Notes: generated by a model from the sequence alone, not told the origin. 45,553 bases of DNA from Waterburya agarophytonicola KI4 (GCF_020640915.1 NZ_JADWDC010000037.1:1-45553); one strand, 5' to 3'. Numbered from the stretch's first letter, positions 26,119 to 36,631 are shown. Translations and numbers: made by a program.

Positions 26119-26586
26119 TTATGACTTACTAAAAGTAGCCAGTAAGAGTAAGACTACTCCAACATTGATCGATACATCCGCTATATTGAAAACAGGAAAA
26201 TTGATTAAGCGAAAATCTAAAAAATCTACTACATAACCAAATAAAAAGCGATCAATCCCGTTACCTACAGCCCCTGCCAAAACAAATCCATATCCTAATT
26301 GTTCTAGCAGAATCATCCTGGGACTGTACCAAACAAAAATAATCAACAATAAACTAACGATCAAAGAAACCCAGCGCAAGATCTCGACTTGTCCGCTAAA
26401 TACGCTAAAAGCAGCACCCGTATTAATTACATAAGTTAGATGAAATACTCCTTCCCACAGGGGAAAAGTATTGTTGACTGTGGCAAATTCCCTGACAATT
26501 GAGTATTTTGTTAGTTGATCGAAAATAATCCCGATAATAGTAACCAGCCAAAAAATTCGTTTGCGCTTCATTAATCTATTTCTCAT
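26119..26586 (-). CDS. lspA: Lipoprotein signal peptidase (signal peptidase II)
   Basis: A 155-residue protein with four transmembrane helices, which removes signal peptides from lipid-modified prolipoproteins. The catalytic aspartates are Asp112 (GNGIDR) and Asp137 (FNIADVSINVGV), both in their family motifs. ATG 26586 is preferred; a TTG three codons upstream is also possible. It is divergent from typA and lies upstream of fbaA on the same strand. Confidence 0.95.
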   Translation of the reverse strand: MRNRLMKRKRIFWLVTIIGIIFDQLTKYSIVREFATVNNTFPLWEGVFHLTYVINTGAAFSVFSGQVEILRWVSLIVSLLLIIFVWYSPRMILLEQLGYGFVLAGAVGNGIDRFLFGYVVDFLDFRLINFPVFNIADVSINVGVVLLLLATFSKS

Positions 26587-26674
26587 AGCATTCAAATATC
26601 AATAAAAACAGAACTGAGTTATAATTGTTAAGAAATTTTGAGCTAACGACACAAAAGTCTATAGACCAATCCTT

Positions 26675-28465
26675 ATGTCTCTTCCTATTCGCAACATTGC
26701 AATCATTGCTCACGTCGATCACGGTAAAACAACTCTTGTAGACGCGCTACTCAAACAATCGGGTATTTTCCGCGAAGGCGAAGACGTACCAGATTGTGTC
26801 ATGGACTCTAATGACCTCGAACGAGAACGAGGAATCACTATTTTGTCCAAGAATACAGCAGTTAGCTATCAAGACACCTTAATTAATATTGTTGATACTC
26901 CTGGACACGCAGATTTCGGTGGAGAAGTAGAGCGCGTTTTGGGTATGGTGGACGGTTGCGTATTGATCGTTGATGCTAACGAAGGACCTATGCCACAAAC
27001 CCGCTTCGTACTCAAGAAAGCTTTAGAAAAAGGCTTACGTCCTATTGTTGTAGTTAATAAAATTGATCGTCCCCGCGCTCATCCTGATGGTGCAGTAGAT
27101 AAAGTGTTCGATTTGTTTGTAGAATTGGGTGCAGATGACGACCAGTGTGACTTTACTACTCTTTATGCTTCTGGTTTAGAAGGCTATGTTAAAGAAGCAT
27201 TAGAAGAAGAAGGGGTAGATATGCAGCCTTTGTTTGAAGCAATTCTCAACCATGTCCCGCCACCAGCAGGAGATGTGGACAAACCTTTACAGTTGCAGGT
27301 AACTACTCTAGATTATTCTGATTATTTAGGTCGCATTGTGATTGGTAGAATCCACAATGGAGTTTTGAAAGCTGGGCAACAAGCAGCATTAATCAAAGAA
27401 GATGGCAAAGTTGTCAAAGCTAAAATCTCTAAGCTTATGGGCTTTAAAGGATTAGCTAGAGTTGAACTACCAGAAGCAGGTGCGGGTAATATTGTGGCAG
27501 TCTCTGGTTTTGCTGACGCCAATATTGGGGAGACTATCACTTGTCCTAACGAACCTCAAGCTTTGCCTTTAATTAAGGTAGACGAACCAACTTTACAAAT
27601 GACTTTCTCGGTTAATAATTCTCCATTTGCAGGACAAGAAGGTGATTTTGTAACTTCTAGACAAATTCGCGATCGCTTGATGCGAGAATTGGAAACTAAT
27701 GTGGCTCTCCGTGTGGAAGATGGAGATTCGGCAGAGAAATTCTTGGTTTCTGGTAGAGGAGAATTGCACTTAGGGATTTTAATTGAAACGATGCGTCGTG
27801 AAGGCTATGAGTTTCAAGTATCCCAACCACAAGTAATTTATCGCGAAATTAAAGGCAAACCTTGCGAGCCTTTTGAATATTTAGTATTGGATGTTCCTGA
27901 AGCTGCTGTAGGAAGCTGTATCGAACGTCTCGGACAGCGCAAAGGCGAGATGAAAGATATGCAGAATAATGGCGGACGCACTCAGCTAGAATTTGTCATT
28001 CCTGCTAGAGGTTTGATTGGTTTCCGTGGTGATTTTGTCAGAATTACTCGCGGAGAAGGGATTATGAATCATAGTTTCTTAGAGTATCGTGGTTTCTCTG
28101 GCGAATTAGAAACTCGTTACAATGGGGTGATTACTGCTTTTGAGGAAGGTGTAGCGACATTTTATGCCCTTAAAAATGCTGAAGATCGAGGAGTATTCTT
28201 CATCACTCCAGGGACTAAGGTTTACAAGGGTATGATTGTTGGGGAACACAATCGCCCTCAAGACCTTGAATTAAACGTTTGTAAAGCCAAGCAATTGACT
28301 AACCACCGCGCTGCTAGTGGAGATGAATTGGTACAGCTACAAGCACCTACAGAAATAAGTCTGGAAAGAGCTTTGGAATATATTGGTGCTGATGAATTGG
28401 TGGAAGTTACCCCTGAATCTATTCGTTTGCGCAAGCTAAATACTAAGAAATTAGCTAAAAGATAG
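26675..28465 (+). CDS. typA: Ribosome-associated GTPase TypA/BipA
   Basis: A 596-residue translational GTPase of full normal length. The G domain has [10 protein letters not shown] (G1), the ERERGITI segment (G2), [11 protein letters not shown] (G3) and NKIDRP (G4). EF-G-like domains II and III follow, then the BipA-specific C-terminal part ([15 protein letters not shown]...[18 protein letters not shown]). It binds ribosomes and helps large-subunit assembly, especially under stress and low temperature. It is transcribed away from lspA and ends with a strong terminator. Confidence 0.97.
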   Translation: MSLPIRNIAIIAHVDHGKTTLVDALLKQSGIFREGEDVPDCVMDSNDLERERGITILSKNTAVSYQDTLINIVDTPGHADFGGEVERVLGMVDGCVLIVDANEGPMPQTRFVLKKALEKGLRPIVVVNKIDRPRAHPDGAVDKVFDLFVELGADDDQCDFTTLYASGLEGYVKEALEEEGVDMQPLFEAILNHVPPPAGDVDKPLQLQVTTLDYSDYLGRIVIGRIHNGVLKAGQQAALIKEDGKVVKAKISKLMGFKGLARVELPEAGAGNIVAVSGFADANIGETITCPNEPQALPLIKVDEPTLQMTFSVNNSPFAGQEGDFVTSRQIRDRLMRELETNVALRVEDGDSAEKFLVSGRGELHLGILIETMRREGYEFQVSQPQVIYREIKGKPCEPFEYLVLDVPEAAVGSCIERLGQRKGEMKDMQNNGGRTQLEFVIPARGLIGFRGDFVRITRGEGIMNHSFLEYRGFSGELETRYNGVITAFEEGVATFYALKNAEDRGVFFITPGTKVYKGMIVGEHNRPQDLELNVCKAKQLTNHRAASGDELVQLQAPTEISLERALEYIGADELVEVTPESIRLRKLNTKKLAKR

Positions 28466-28528
28466 ATTAAATTCCTCGTAGTTGAGTTAATTTGTCTAGA
28501 AGTTTCAGTAAATCATAAAAATATATTA

Positions 28529-28557
28529 AGGGTAGTTATTAATAACTACCTTTTTTC
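28529..28557 (+). terminator. Rho-independent terminator for typA
   Basis: GGTAGTTA pairs with TAACTACC (loop TTAA), followed by TTTTTTCTTT. Confidence 0.9.
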
Positions 28558-28575
28558 TTTAGATATAATTGTTAA

Positions 28576-29163
28576 TTACTCATAGTTGAAATCATCTTGA
28601 ATATTTTCCTGGAATTCTAATTCCAAACTATCTCTCCCAAACGTTTCTAAATATAGTTCCCATTTTGGAGGATTGCTGACAGAATTGTATTTATAAGTTG
28701 CCAAACATTGTTTTTTTTGGTTGAAAATATTGAGACTATAGCCGTGTTTTCTAACTACTGTGCCGAATTGATTTACAAATCGATATCGTCCAAAATAATC
28801 TAAAAGCGTCCATAATTGCCAATTAACAGTTAAGTTTATTTGCTGTTTTTGAGGATAAGTCAGCCAATTTTGAATCAAATTACCGTCAAAAGGATCGAAC
28901 TGCTCTGCTGCCCACCAAATGCTTTCTTGAGGAATATCTGCATTCGTATTTCTTCGGTTGATTGCTTTAAGATCTTTTTCTATTTTGGTTCGATCTTTAG
29001 AATCATTGATAAATGGTAAGGATGAATGAATCACACCGTCGCAACTGGCGATCGCTTTTATTCCAGGTTCGGAGAAAGTATTCAAAGCGATCGCCGATTT
29101 GGTGATTAATAAAACCGATAGTCCTATTAAGTTAATTAATAGTAATAGATAGTATCTATTCAT
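28576..29163 (-). CDS. Exported protein of unknown function
   Basis: A 195-residue protein. ATG 29163 gives MNRYYLLLLINLIGLSVLL, a convincing signal peptide, with likely cleavage near SAIALNTF; the TTG six codons upstream is less likely. The mature part is soluble, rich in Trp, Asn and Tyr, with LTVNWQLWTLLDYFGRYRFVNQFG and two Cys (ASCDGV, KKQCLAT) that could form one disulfide. No family is recognised. It converges on typA across its terminator. Confidence 0.7.
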   Translation of the reverse strand: MNRYYLLLLINLIGLSVLLITKSAIALNTFSEPGIKAIASCDGVIHSSLPFINDSKDRTKIEKDLKAINRRNTNADIPQESIWWAAEQFDPFDGNLIQNWLTYPQKQQINLTVNWQLWTLLDYFGRYRFVNQFGTVVRKHGYSLNIFNQKKQCLATYKYNSVSNPPKWELYLETFGRDSLELEFQENIQDDFNYE

Positions 29164-29536
29164 AAAAGATTTAATAGACAATAGTTATCAGTTAATTGCA
29201 TCAAAAATTCTTACTTTTAAATAAGTAAGTAAGTAATAAAACCAAAGTTAGGTATTCAATTATAATTAAATATTTGATGAATTTAAAAGCCTATAAATCT
29301 TCAAACTATTGTTGGTCAACACTTTGAGCCAATAAAGTAAAATATTTGCTACTTGATGTGATTTTTTTGATCGACTACTAGGGGTGTGCGATCAAATGAA
29401 TATAATAATTACAACTTTTGTCTTGTAATGAAATTTTGACTACTTGATTGAATATTCTGTAGTTATTATTATCTAAACGCGCAAAGTATTCTAAAAAGCC
29501 AACTTCATAGATTTTATTCGTTCTGTCTTTAGTAAT
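29164..29536. other. Divergent spacer
   Basis: A+T-rich, with AAGTAAGTAAGTAA near 29221-29236 and several possible -10 boxes. No RNA or gene recognised. A 63-codon minus-strand frame here overlaps the next start and is not believed. Confidence 0.5.
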
Positions 29537-29842
29537 ATGCCACAAGAAAAACCCAATGTACCAAAACAACTACGTTTAGGGAGGACTAGAAATTCTATCG
29601 AAAGAAAACCGCCTGAAGCTAGTGGGGGGTCTGGATCTATTCGGACTAATTTTCAGGAAATTAATTGGACTCCCAGCAAATTAACCATTACTATAATTCT
29701 TCTGTGTATTCCTTATATTGTAGCGATTATTGTATCTTTAGCAGTTAAAAATTATTTGATTGCTGGAGTATTTGTGGGTATAGGATTTTTGGTCGTAGGA
29801 ATGTACTTTCTTCTCCGCTATTTGGAAAGATCGGATTTTTGA
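29537..29842 (+). CDS. Small protein with two transmembrane helices
   Basis: A 101-residue protein. The first 50 residues are polar and basic with Gly and Pro (PKQLRLGRTRNSIERKPPEASGGSGS), followed by two transmembrane helices (about 52-71 and 74-96) and a short cytoplasmic end. The layout, a basic tail and a two-helix hairpin, resembles the PAM68-type assembly factors of photosystem II in outline, but the residues do not clearly match, so this is only a suggestion. Confidence 0.72.
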   Translation: MPQEKPNVPKQLRLGRTRNSIERKPPEASGGSGSIRTNFQEINWTPSKLTITIILLCIPYIVAIIVSLAVKNYLIAGVFVGIGFLVVGMYFLLRYLERSDF

Positions 29843-29870
29843 AAGGTCGACTTTTTTTTGATTAATCAGA

Positions 29871-29899
29871 AAAGACTTGTCTGAATTTACAGACAAGTC
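29871..29899 (-). terminator. Terminator for the DUF4079 gene
   Basis: GACTTGTCTG 29874-29883 pairs with CAGACAAGTC 29890-29899; on the minus strand TTTTCTGATT follows. Confidence 0.75.
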
Positions 29900-29951
29900 C
29901 TGATCGGTTTATTCCAAAATAATATAGATAATACTTGTCGGTTTTAAAAGC

Positions 29952-30428
29952 TCAAGACATCATGCGATCGAGAATTTTTTGCACGATCTGCATTCCAGTA
30001 AGAGCTTGCCAACCAAACAACCCTAAAAGCACAATATTCAAGGAAACATGAGTATTACGAGCTAAGTCATTACCCTTTTGCATATAGGGTACTAAAGATG
30101 CAGAAATAGCGATTAGACAAGTCATTCCCAAACCTGCTAGTAGATGAGGTCCGACAAATAGCTTACCGTTATTAATATAGGTAACTGCCATACCACCAAT
30201 ATTTCCTACTACCATCAAGGCTAACAAAATTGACCCCATTTTGTGGTGTCTTTGACTAAAATTCTGTTTAATTAATTCTTTTCTGGTTTCTTTGTCTGCA
30301 CTACGAACTTTAGAACTTTTAACTCCGAGATACAAAGCATAAATAGTAATGCCAAACAGTGTCCACATTAAAATTGGATGACCAAATTGCGACCAGGTTT
30401 TTATTCCTTCAGGAATTTCCAATGCCAT
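29952..30428 (-). CDS. DUF4079-family membrane protein
   Basis: A 158-residue protein with four transmembrane helices. It matches the cyanobacterial DUF4079 pattern: FGHPILMWTLFGITIYALY at the first helix, QRHHKMGSILLALMV, VGPHLLAG and NTHVSLNIVLLGLFGWQ. Conserved His residues at several helix ends recall b561-type cytochromes, so heme binding is possible but not shown. ATG 30428 has a strong GGAG ribosome site. Not part of an operon. Confidence 0.85.
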   Translation of the reverse strand: MALEIPEGIKTWSQFGHPILMWTLFGITIYALYLGVKSSKVRSADKETRKELIKQNFSQRHHKMGSILLALMVVGNIGGMAVTYINNGKLFVGPHLLAGLGMTCLIAISASLVPYMQKGNDLARNTHVSLNIVLLGLFGWQALTGMQIVQKILDRMMS

Positions 30429-30501
30429 GATGTTCTCCTCTCTAACTTGTATAATCTAAAGACTTTATAAAAATTAACTTAACATATATTGATATTTCTA
30501 A

Positions 30502-31395
30502 ATGATTAAACCCTATCAATTGCCTCCTTTGCTTAAACCTGGAGATTTAGTTATGGCGATCGCTCCTAGCGGATCGCTTAAAACAACTGATGCTTTGGAA
30601 AAAGGAATTGCTATTTGGCAGGAGAGGGGTTATAGAGTAGAACTAGGTAAAAATTATCAGTCTTGTTATGGTTATCTGGCAGGAAGAGATCGCAATCGTC
30701 GGGAAGATATGACCACAGCTTGGCAAAACCCAGAATGTAAGGCAATTATTGCTATTCGTGGTGGTTATGGAGGAGCAAGATTACTAGAAGACTGGAGTTG
30801 GTCGACTAACAAGAGAAAATGGATTATCGGATTTTCTGACATTACTAGTTTGTTGTGGAGTTTGGCAACAGTAAATATTTCTAGCCTTCACGCGCCCGTA
30901 TTAACCACCCTTGCATCCGAACCCCCGTGGGCGATCGACCGAATGTTTGATTATTTAGAAACTGGCAAAATAAAACCTCTACAAGGCAAACCAGGAAAAG
31001 GAGGAGAAACTACAGGAATATTATTACCCGCCAATTTGACTGTAGGTATTCACCTTTTAAACACGCCCCTTCAGCCAAGTTTTAAGGGGGCGATCATCGC
31101 TCTGGAAGATGTTACCGAGTATCCCTATCGTATTGATCGAATGTTGACCCAGTGGCGCATGATGGGGGTCTTTAAAGAGATAAAAGGAATTGCTCTCGGT
31201 CGCTTCAGTCGCTGTGAACCGTATCCAGGTACTAAAAGCTGGACAATTGCCGAAGTTTTACGAGATCGCCTTGAAGATCTAAATATTCCTCTTGTTTACG
31301 ACTTGCCCTTCGGACACGATGGAGTCAATGCAGCCTTGCCAGTAGGACAAGTAGTTACTCTCAATGGAAATACGGGTATTTTGAGTTGGGAATAA
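30502..31395 (+). CDS. ldcA: LD-carboxypeptidase (S66 family, LdcA/MccF-like)
   Basis: A 297-residue serine peptidase. The nucleophile Ser112 (GFSDIT), Glu202 (LEDVTEYPYRIDRM) and His272 (GHDGVN) form the S66 catalytic triad, and IAIRGGYGGARLL is the family oxyanion block. LdcA removes the terminal D-Ala from tetrapeptide stems during murein recycling; MccF relatives cleave microcin C-type peptide nucleotides. Which role this copy has cannot be read from sequence, but the single-copy setting and lack of a microcin cluster favour murein recycling. No signal peptide, so it is cytoplasmic. Confidence 0.9.
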   Translation: MIKPYQLPPLLKPGDLVMAIAPSGSLKTTDALEKGIAIWQERGYRVELGKNYQSCYGYLAGRDRNRREDMTTAWQNPECKAIIAIRGGYGGARLLEDWSWSTNKRKWIIGFSDITSLLWSLATVNISSLHAPVLTTLASEPPWAIDRMFDYLETGKIKPLQGKPGKGGETTGILLPANLTVGIHLLNTPLQPSFKGAIIALEDVTEYPYRIDRMLTQWRMMGVFKEIKGIALGRFSRCEPYPGTKSWTIAEVLRDRLEDLNIPLVYDLPFGHDGVNAALPVGQVVTLNGNTGILSWE

Positions 31396-31610
31396 AAAAT
31401 AACGAAAGATCGATCAATTGAAATAATTCCTGGAATAAAAGCCGAACCGCTTTTGCTGCTATTCTCATACGCGCTAAACGGATAGGTTTACCCGTCGCCT
31501 TTTCGCGATCGCAAAAATCAACAATCAATCCTCAAAAAAATAAGTCACAATACTTAATTGGATAATTTCGCGTACAATCTTTACGAACAATGCTAAGTAC
31601 TTAGGCAAAA

Positions 31611-32807
31611 TTAATTATCAGTTAATAATTGTTTGTCGATCGCCGATACAAGGCGATCGCATTCTTCTTTTAAAGTGAGATAATGAACGCAAGCGCGAAT
31701 ACAGTCTGGATCGGCTATTGTTCTTAAAAGAAAGCCTTGTTTTTCTAGATCGTCGACCATTTTTGCGTGTTCTATGTCCGCTACAGTAAAGGAAATTAAT
31801 CCAGCTTCGGGAGGAGTATTTTTCAGACAGCTAAGGCGATTTATTGTTTGCAGTTGCGCCCAAAGATATTTACTAATTTCACAAATTCTTTGATATCTTT
31901 GTTTGGAAGTACCCCAAGATTGATGTAAAGCGATCGCATTTCTCAAGCCTTCGTATTCGGGGTATGCTGAAGTAGCTACTTCGTATTTTGTACCGTCTTG
32001 CTTCCAGGCAATAGGTTTGCCCTTCCCATCCATTTTTACCCCACGCCAGCCGATAAAGGTCGGATTTAAGTGCCCAAAAGCCTCTTTACTAATATACAAT
32101 CCGCCGACCCCCGCAGGACCACAAAGCCATTTATGTCCTGTAAAAGCATAGTAGTCTACTTCTAATTCTGGTAAGTTAAGATCTAATGAACCGACTGACT
32201 GTGCAGCATCTACCATCAACCTAACGGTATGTTTGGCTGGATAGTTGTGACAAGTTTGGGCTATTTCTTTGAGGGGTAATACTTGTCCTGTATTCCAGAG
32301 TAAATGACTCAAAACTACCAGGCGCGTATTCTCTGTCAGATGAGCGCGAATTATCTCTACAGGATCGCTATCATTTAGACTATCCATAATCGGACATATT
32401 GTTACTTCTACCCCGAAACGTCGGGTTATCTCTTCAACCGTAGCAATGATACCTGGGTGTTCGCAGTCGCTCATCAAAATGCGATCGCCGTTTTGCCAGT
32501 CTACCCCCCACAGGGCGATATTACATCCTGCGGTAACATTTTCAGTAATGGTAATGGTTTGGGCTGTTGTATTAAGTTCTGTTGCGATCGCTTCTCGTAA
32601 AGCATTAATTTTGTCAGTCAGCCAACTGTTTATTTGACCAGAAAAAGGTCCTACTTGTTGGATATATTTATGGGTATCAATAATGGCGTTTAATGCAGCA
32701 TCGGGCATCGTACCTTGACCACCAAAGTTAAAATAGGTTTTGTTAACTAATCCTGGGAATTTTTGGCGATGTTCTTGGAGATCGTTTGACGATAAACTAT
32801 TATTCAT
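31611..32807 (-). CDS. Class V aminotransferase-fold PLP enzyme (cysteine desulfurase/C-S lyase-like)
   Basis: A 398-residue PLP enzyme. Lys226 in FTGHKWLCGPAGVGGLYIS is the Schiff-base lysine and Asp200 (VDAAQSVGSLDL) binds the pyridine nitrogen. The conserved Cys-containing loop of group I and II cysteine desulfurases is not obvious, which would fit a lyase such as the cyanobacterial L-cysteine/cystine C-S lyase or an isopenicillin-N-epimerase-like enzyme. No iron-sulfur assembly gene is next to it. It is divergent from the nuclease gene. Confidence 0.85.
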   Translation of the reverse strand: MNNSLSSNDLQEHRQKFPGLVNKTYFNFGGQGTMPDAALNAIIDTHKYIQQVGPFSGQINSWLTDKINALREAIATELNTTAQTITITENVTAGCNIALWGVDWQNGDRILMSDCEHPGIIATVEEITRRFGVEVTICPIMDSLNDSDPVEIIRAHLTENTRLVVLSHLLWNTGQVLPLKEIAQTCHNYPAKHTVRLMVDAAQSVGSLDLNLPELEVDYYAFTGHKWLCGPAGVGGLYISKEAFGHLNPTFIGWRGVKMDGKGKPIAWKQDGTKYEVATSAYPEYEGLRNAIALHQSWGTSKQRYQRICEISKYLWAQLQTINRLSCLKNTPPEAGLISFTVADIEHAKMVDDLEKQGFLLRTIADPDCIRACVHYLTLKEECDRLVSAIDKQLLTDN

Positions 32808-32982
32808 AAATAATATCTTGCTCTGTGGCGAACCTTTGTTAGTATATCGATATTTCTCCGTTAATATTCAGCAACTCAATTTTTGGGGAAGCAAAACTGC
32901 TATCTGGCAAAAAAAACAGGAATTTATCCTTTCCTTAATTGATGACACGCTTTACTTATTTCTTTTGCTTCCCTGGTTATAA

Positions 32983-34548
32983 ATGCTAATTACCGACCAT
33001 CTTTTACTAAACTATAAACGCTGTAACCGTCGTACCTTTCTCGAAATTTATGGCGATGTTCAACAAAGAAATACTGAAAAAGATTTTATCATCAAACTAA
33101 AAAGAGAAAATCAAACTCATATTACTAATACGATCCGAAATCGATGGATTGATACTCAAGATGGCGATATATTCAATTTTCAACAACCCCAAGCTTCAAG
33201 GAGGGATTGGCAACTAAATGCAGCTCAGACAATAGAACTGATGGCAGATGGTGCTGAATACATTATTCGAGGTACTTTAAGTGTTACTTTACCTCAATGG
33301 CAAACATTATTTGATAATAATTTTGTTGAAAGTAATTTGGCATTCCAGCAGCAAGAATTTTTCCAAAAAGTTACTTTTACTGCTGCCCCAACTTTATTAA
33401 TTAAACAACCTGGAAGTTCTAGGTTTGGAGACTGGGAATATATCCCCGTTAATATCAAACTCGGTCGTCGCTCTAAACCCGAATATAAATTAGTTTCTGC
33501 CTTTCACAGTCAGCTTTTAGGTATTATTCAAGAACGCATTCCAGAGCGTTCGCAATTAATTTTAAAAGATGAAAATGATTACTTTATTAATCTGGATATT
33601 TGGCTGATAAAAATGCAGGAAGTTATAGTTGAATGTCTGGCAATGTTAGCCCAGAAAAACGAGCCTGAAGTATTTATTTCTCGGCAAAGATGCAGTCTTT
33701 GTAGTTGGTATAATTATTGTTATCAAATAGCAAAATCAGCCAATCATTTATCTTTAGTACCAGGAGTCACTCCCAAACGCTATGAATATATGCAAAATAT
33801 TGGAGTTGACAATTTTGAATCTTTAGTAAATGTATCTGAAACAAAATTAGCCCAAATGTTTGACGATAATATTGCTCGTCAACTGAAACAACAGACTATG
33901 GCAATTAAAAGCGATCGCCCTCTAGTACGTTCTGATTTTGATTTAATTAATACCCAACCCATCCCTACAGGAGTATTTGAAATCTATTTTGATATAGAAG
34001 CAGAACCCGAAAGAAAAATCGATTATTTGCTTGGGGTTCTATTAATAGATCGCTCTAATAATACAGAAAAATTTTATGCTTTTGTCGCCGAAAAACCAGA
34101 AGATGAAGGTGAAATGTGGCAAGATTTTTTAGATTTTATGGCTCTTTATCCCGACGCACCAATCTTTCACTATTCAGAATATGAAATAGATACGATCAAG
34201 CGTCTTAGCAGTCTTTATCATACCCCTCAAGCTATTACTAAAGAGCTAATATCTCGTTTAGTAGATTTACATTTATGGGTGATAGAATCGACTATTTTTC
34301 CTGTGGAAAGCTATTCCCTCAAAGCATTAGCCAACTGGATTGGTTTTTATTGGCGAGAAACCACAGGAAGTGGCGATCAATCTGTCTGTTGGTACGATCG
34401 TTGGTTGGCTACTGGCGATCGAGCTTTGTTAGAATTAATTCTAAGTTATAATGAAGATGACTGTCGTGCAACTCGTCATTTAAAAGACTGGTTATTAGAT
34501 TTTTTAGAATATCAAAGAACTCAGTTAATTGTTAATAGGATATTTTAG
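32983..34548 (+). CDS. TM0106-family RecB-like nuclease
   Basis: A 521-residue protein of the TM0106 type: an N-terminal PD-(D/E)XK nuclease region (about 1-240: LITDHLLLNYKRCNRRTFLE...QRCSLCSWYNYCYQIA), a helix-hairpin-helix-like middle (LVPGVTPKRYEYMQNIGVDNFESLV) and a C-terminal RNase H-like exonuclease domain (about 320-515) with DIEAEPE, FHYSEYEIDTI and SYNEDDCRAT supplying the acidic metal ligands. CSLCSWYNYC may hold an iron-sulfur cluster, as in AddB and Cas4. The function is not established; it is thought to act on DNA ends. ATG 32983. Confidence 0.85.
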   Translation: MLITDHLLLNYKRCNRRTFLEIYGDVQQRNTEKDFIIKLKRENQTHITNTIRNRWIDTQDGDIFNFQQPQASRRDWQLNAAQTIELMADGAEYIIRGTLSVTLPQWQTLFDNNFVESNLAFQQQEFFQKVTFTAAPTLLIKQPGSSRFGDWEYIPVNIKLGRRSKPEYKLVSAFHSQLLGIIQERIPERSQLILKDENDYFINLDIWLIKMQEVIVECLAMLAQKNEPEVFISRQRCSLCSWYNYCYQIAKSANHLSLVPGVTPKRYEYMQNIGVDNFESLVNVSETKLAQMFDDNIARQLKQQTMAIKSDRPLVRSDFDLINTQPIPTGVFEIYFDIEAEPERKIDYLLGVLLIDRSNNTEKFYAFVAEKPEDEGEMWQDFLDFMALYPDAPIFHYSEYEIDTIKRLSSLYHTPQAITKELISRLVDLHLWVIESTIFPVESYSLKALANWIGFYWRETTGSGDQSVCWYDRWLATGDRALLELILSYNEDDCRATRHLKDWLLDFLEYQRTQLIVNRIF

Positions 34549-34812
34549 TTATAAATACTTAGTTTAAATACTTGGTAAATATCGAAAACTAAAGTTGTAT
34601 TAAGAAAATTTACAATATTCATAATTAGCTCAGAAATGACCGATTTTTTCGGGAATCCCACGCTAAATTAGAAGAGTAAATGATAAACACAAGTTATGAA
34701 ACTAATAAGTAAAGTTTATCTACATAGCTGGCAAGGTTAAGAGAAAACAAATTCAAAAGCTACCCTTTTCCCTCAAAGCACACCAATAATTAACCCTCAC
34801 CCCACGATCCCT

Positions 34813-35034
34813 ATGTTTCCTATACTATTATTCGTCACTGCTATAGCTAATATTGTTATTTATCTCCGCACTTCTAACGATATATTTGCCCTGCTTGGTG
34901 TTGGGATGTCGGTTGTTTGTTTAATTTGGGGTCTAGTTATCGCGCACTGGTCGATCCATATTTTAGCTTTGGTCGCACTATTCTTTTTTGTCAAACCAGT
35001 ATCCGTAGCTACGGTTAGTTCTCGCTATAAATAA
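34813..35034 (+). CDS. Small hydrophobic membrane protein
   Basis: A 73-residue protein, three quarters hydrophobic: MFPILLFVTAIANIVIYLRT, then two more hydrophobic segments (about 27-45 and 46-62) and a short cytoplasmic tail (SSRYK). Two or three helices. No domain recognised. The gene ends 28 bases before bioF, so it could be cotranscribed with it. The 264-base upstream gap holds no other gene that I can see. Confidence 0.65.
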   Translation: MFPILLFVTAIANIVIYLRTSNDIFALLGVGMSVVCLIWGLVIAHWSIHILALVALFFFVKPVSVATVSSRYK

Positions 35035-35062
35035 TGTTCGTAGCTGTTAAAAAGATAATGTT

Positions 35063-36202
35063 TTGGTAAATCCTTATAGTTGGCTAGACAAATCTTTAGA
35101 GACGATACATCGTGCTAATTGGTATCGTTCGGTAAAAGCGATCGCGGGGAAGCCAGGAGCAATTGTAGAACTAGCAGGGAAACCTGTAGTTAATTTTGCC
35201 AGCAATGATTATCTGGGATTAGCAGGAGACGAAAGATTAATACAAGCTGCGGTTGATGCGACACAAGCTTATGGTACGGGTAGTACGGGATCTCCGTTGA
35301 CCAGTGGACACAAAGACTTACATCGCGACTTAGAAAAAGCGATCGCATCTTTAAAACAAACTGAAGACGCCCTTGTATTTAGTTCTGGTTATTTAGCCAA
35401 CTTGGGGGCGGTATCTGCTTTAGTCGGACAAAGAGATTTAATTTTAGGGGATCTATACAATCACTCCAGTCTAAAAAAAGGAGCAATTCTCAGCGGTGCG
35501 ACGGCAATTGATTATCAGCATAACGATATTGCCGATCTGCGCTATAAATTAATCGAGCATCGCAGTTTATATCGTCGTTGCTTGATTGCGACTGATAGCG
35601 TCTTTAGTATGGATGGGGATCTATGCCCTTTGCCCGAATTAATTGCGATCGCCGAAGACTTTCAATCTATGCTATTGGTAGATGAAGCCCACGCCACGGG
35701 AGTTATGGGAAAAACGGGAGGGGGTTGTGTCGAACACTTCAACTGTACTGGTACAGAATTAATTCAAATCGGTACTCTCAGCAAAGCTTTAGGAAGCTTG
35801 GGGGGATATGTTGCGGGTAGCGCAGTTTTAATTGATTTCTTACGCAACCGCGCAGCAAGCTGGATCTATACTACTGGCTTATCTCCCGCAGATACCGCAG
35901 CAGCCACCAAAGCCATTGAAATAATCAAACAAGAACCCCAGAGAAGAGAACAACTTTGGCAAAACATTAATTATCTCAAGCAGAAATTATCCTCTCAGGA
36001 TCTTCTACCCTCGGAGTCGCCGATCCTCTGCCTCAATTTAAATACCCCAAAAGCAGCTTTAAACAAATCTCAACAACTAACCCAAGCTGGCATATTTGCC
36101 CCTGCAATTCGCCCACCTACAGTGCCTACCAGTCGTATTAGATTATCATTAATGGCTACTCACCAGCGATCGCATTTAGATCGTTTAATTAGTAGTTATT
36201 GA
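35063..36202 (+). CDS. bioF: 8-amino-7-oxononanoate synthase
   Basis: A 379-residue PLP enzyme that joins L-alanine with pimeloyl-ACP or pimeloyl-CoA, the first step of the biotin rings. Lys241 ([12 protein letters not shown]) carries PLP; the family blocks [25 protein letters not shown] and [13 protein letters not shown] are all present. The start is TTG at 35063, because the ATG just upstream is out of frame and soon stops. The 3' end overlaps the convergent DUF309 gene by 18 bases. No other biotin gene lies in the window. Confidence 0.93.
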   Translation: MVNPYSWLDKSLETIHRANWYRSVKAIAGKPGAIVELAGKPVVNFASNDYLGLAGDERLIQAAVDATQAYGTGSTGSPLTSGHKDLHRDLEKAIASLKQTEDALVFSSGYLANLGAVSALVGQRDLILGDLYNHSSLKKGAILSGATAIDYQHNDIADLRYKLIEHRSLYRRCLIATDSVFSMDGDLCPLPELIAIAEDFQSMLLVDEAHATGVMGKTGGGCVEHFNCTGTELIQIGTLSKALGSLGGYVAGSAVLIDFLRNRAASWIYTTGLSPADTAAATKAIEIIKQEPQRREQLWQNINYLKQKLSSQDLLPSESPILCLNLNTPKAALNKSQQLTQAGIFAPAIRPPTVPTSRIRLSLMATHQRSHLDRLISSY

Positions 36203-36631
36203 AATATAAGGAATCTGACAACTAGCAAACAGATTATTTAATAAATCGTCATCCAACGGTGAAACATCCTTTCCTGACTGTTTTTTTTGTAACTGCTGAA
36301 AAAACTCCGTAGTTTTTCCTGGTGGTAGCTGCTGCAAAGCTTGTAACAATTGACTGGCTTGTTCTAACAACAGTTCGACGTTAACCCCTTCGTAATCTGG
36401 TTGATAATCGCACAACCGTCTAACAGCTTCCCCCAAAAGAATAATCGCCCCCCGTAGATTATCATTACTCAGGTGGTAGCAACCCACCGCTACCTGTAAA
36501 ATCCCTTGATAAAACCTTTTATCAACTTCTTCTGCATCTACCCATATAGCTTCTAGGGTATCGTGACAAGCATAAAACTCTTGTTGATTAAATTCAGCAA
36601 TTCCTCGCTTAAATTCTCGTGACTTTACCAT
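36185..36631 (-). CDS. DUF309-family protein
   Basis: A 148-residue all-helical protein with the DUF309 signatures [34 protein letters not shown] and [15 protein letters not shown]. The family's function is unknown; the His/Asp-rich first motif suggests metal binding. It follows ftrC after 20 bases on the same strand, so the two are probably one operon, and it ends inside the bioF reading frame. Confidence 0.88.
   Translation of the reverse strand: MVKSREFKRGIAEFNQQEFYACHDTLEAIWVDAEEVDKRFYQGILQVAVGCYHLSNDNLRGAIILLGEAVRRLCDYQPDYEGVNVELLLEQASQLLQALQQLPPGKTTEFFQQLQKKQSGKDVSPLDDDLLNNLFASCQIPYISITTN

Noticed and set aside
29378-29569. 63-codon minus-strand frame
   Set aside because: It overlaps the start of the plus-strand gene at 29537, has no ribosome site and encodes no recognisable pattern.
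32740-32982. 80-codon plus-strand frame before the nuclease gene
   Set aside because: Its first part is antisense to the aminotransferase-like gene, the composition is unlike a protein gene, and it ends directly before the clear ATG of the nuclease.
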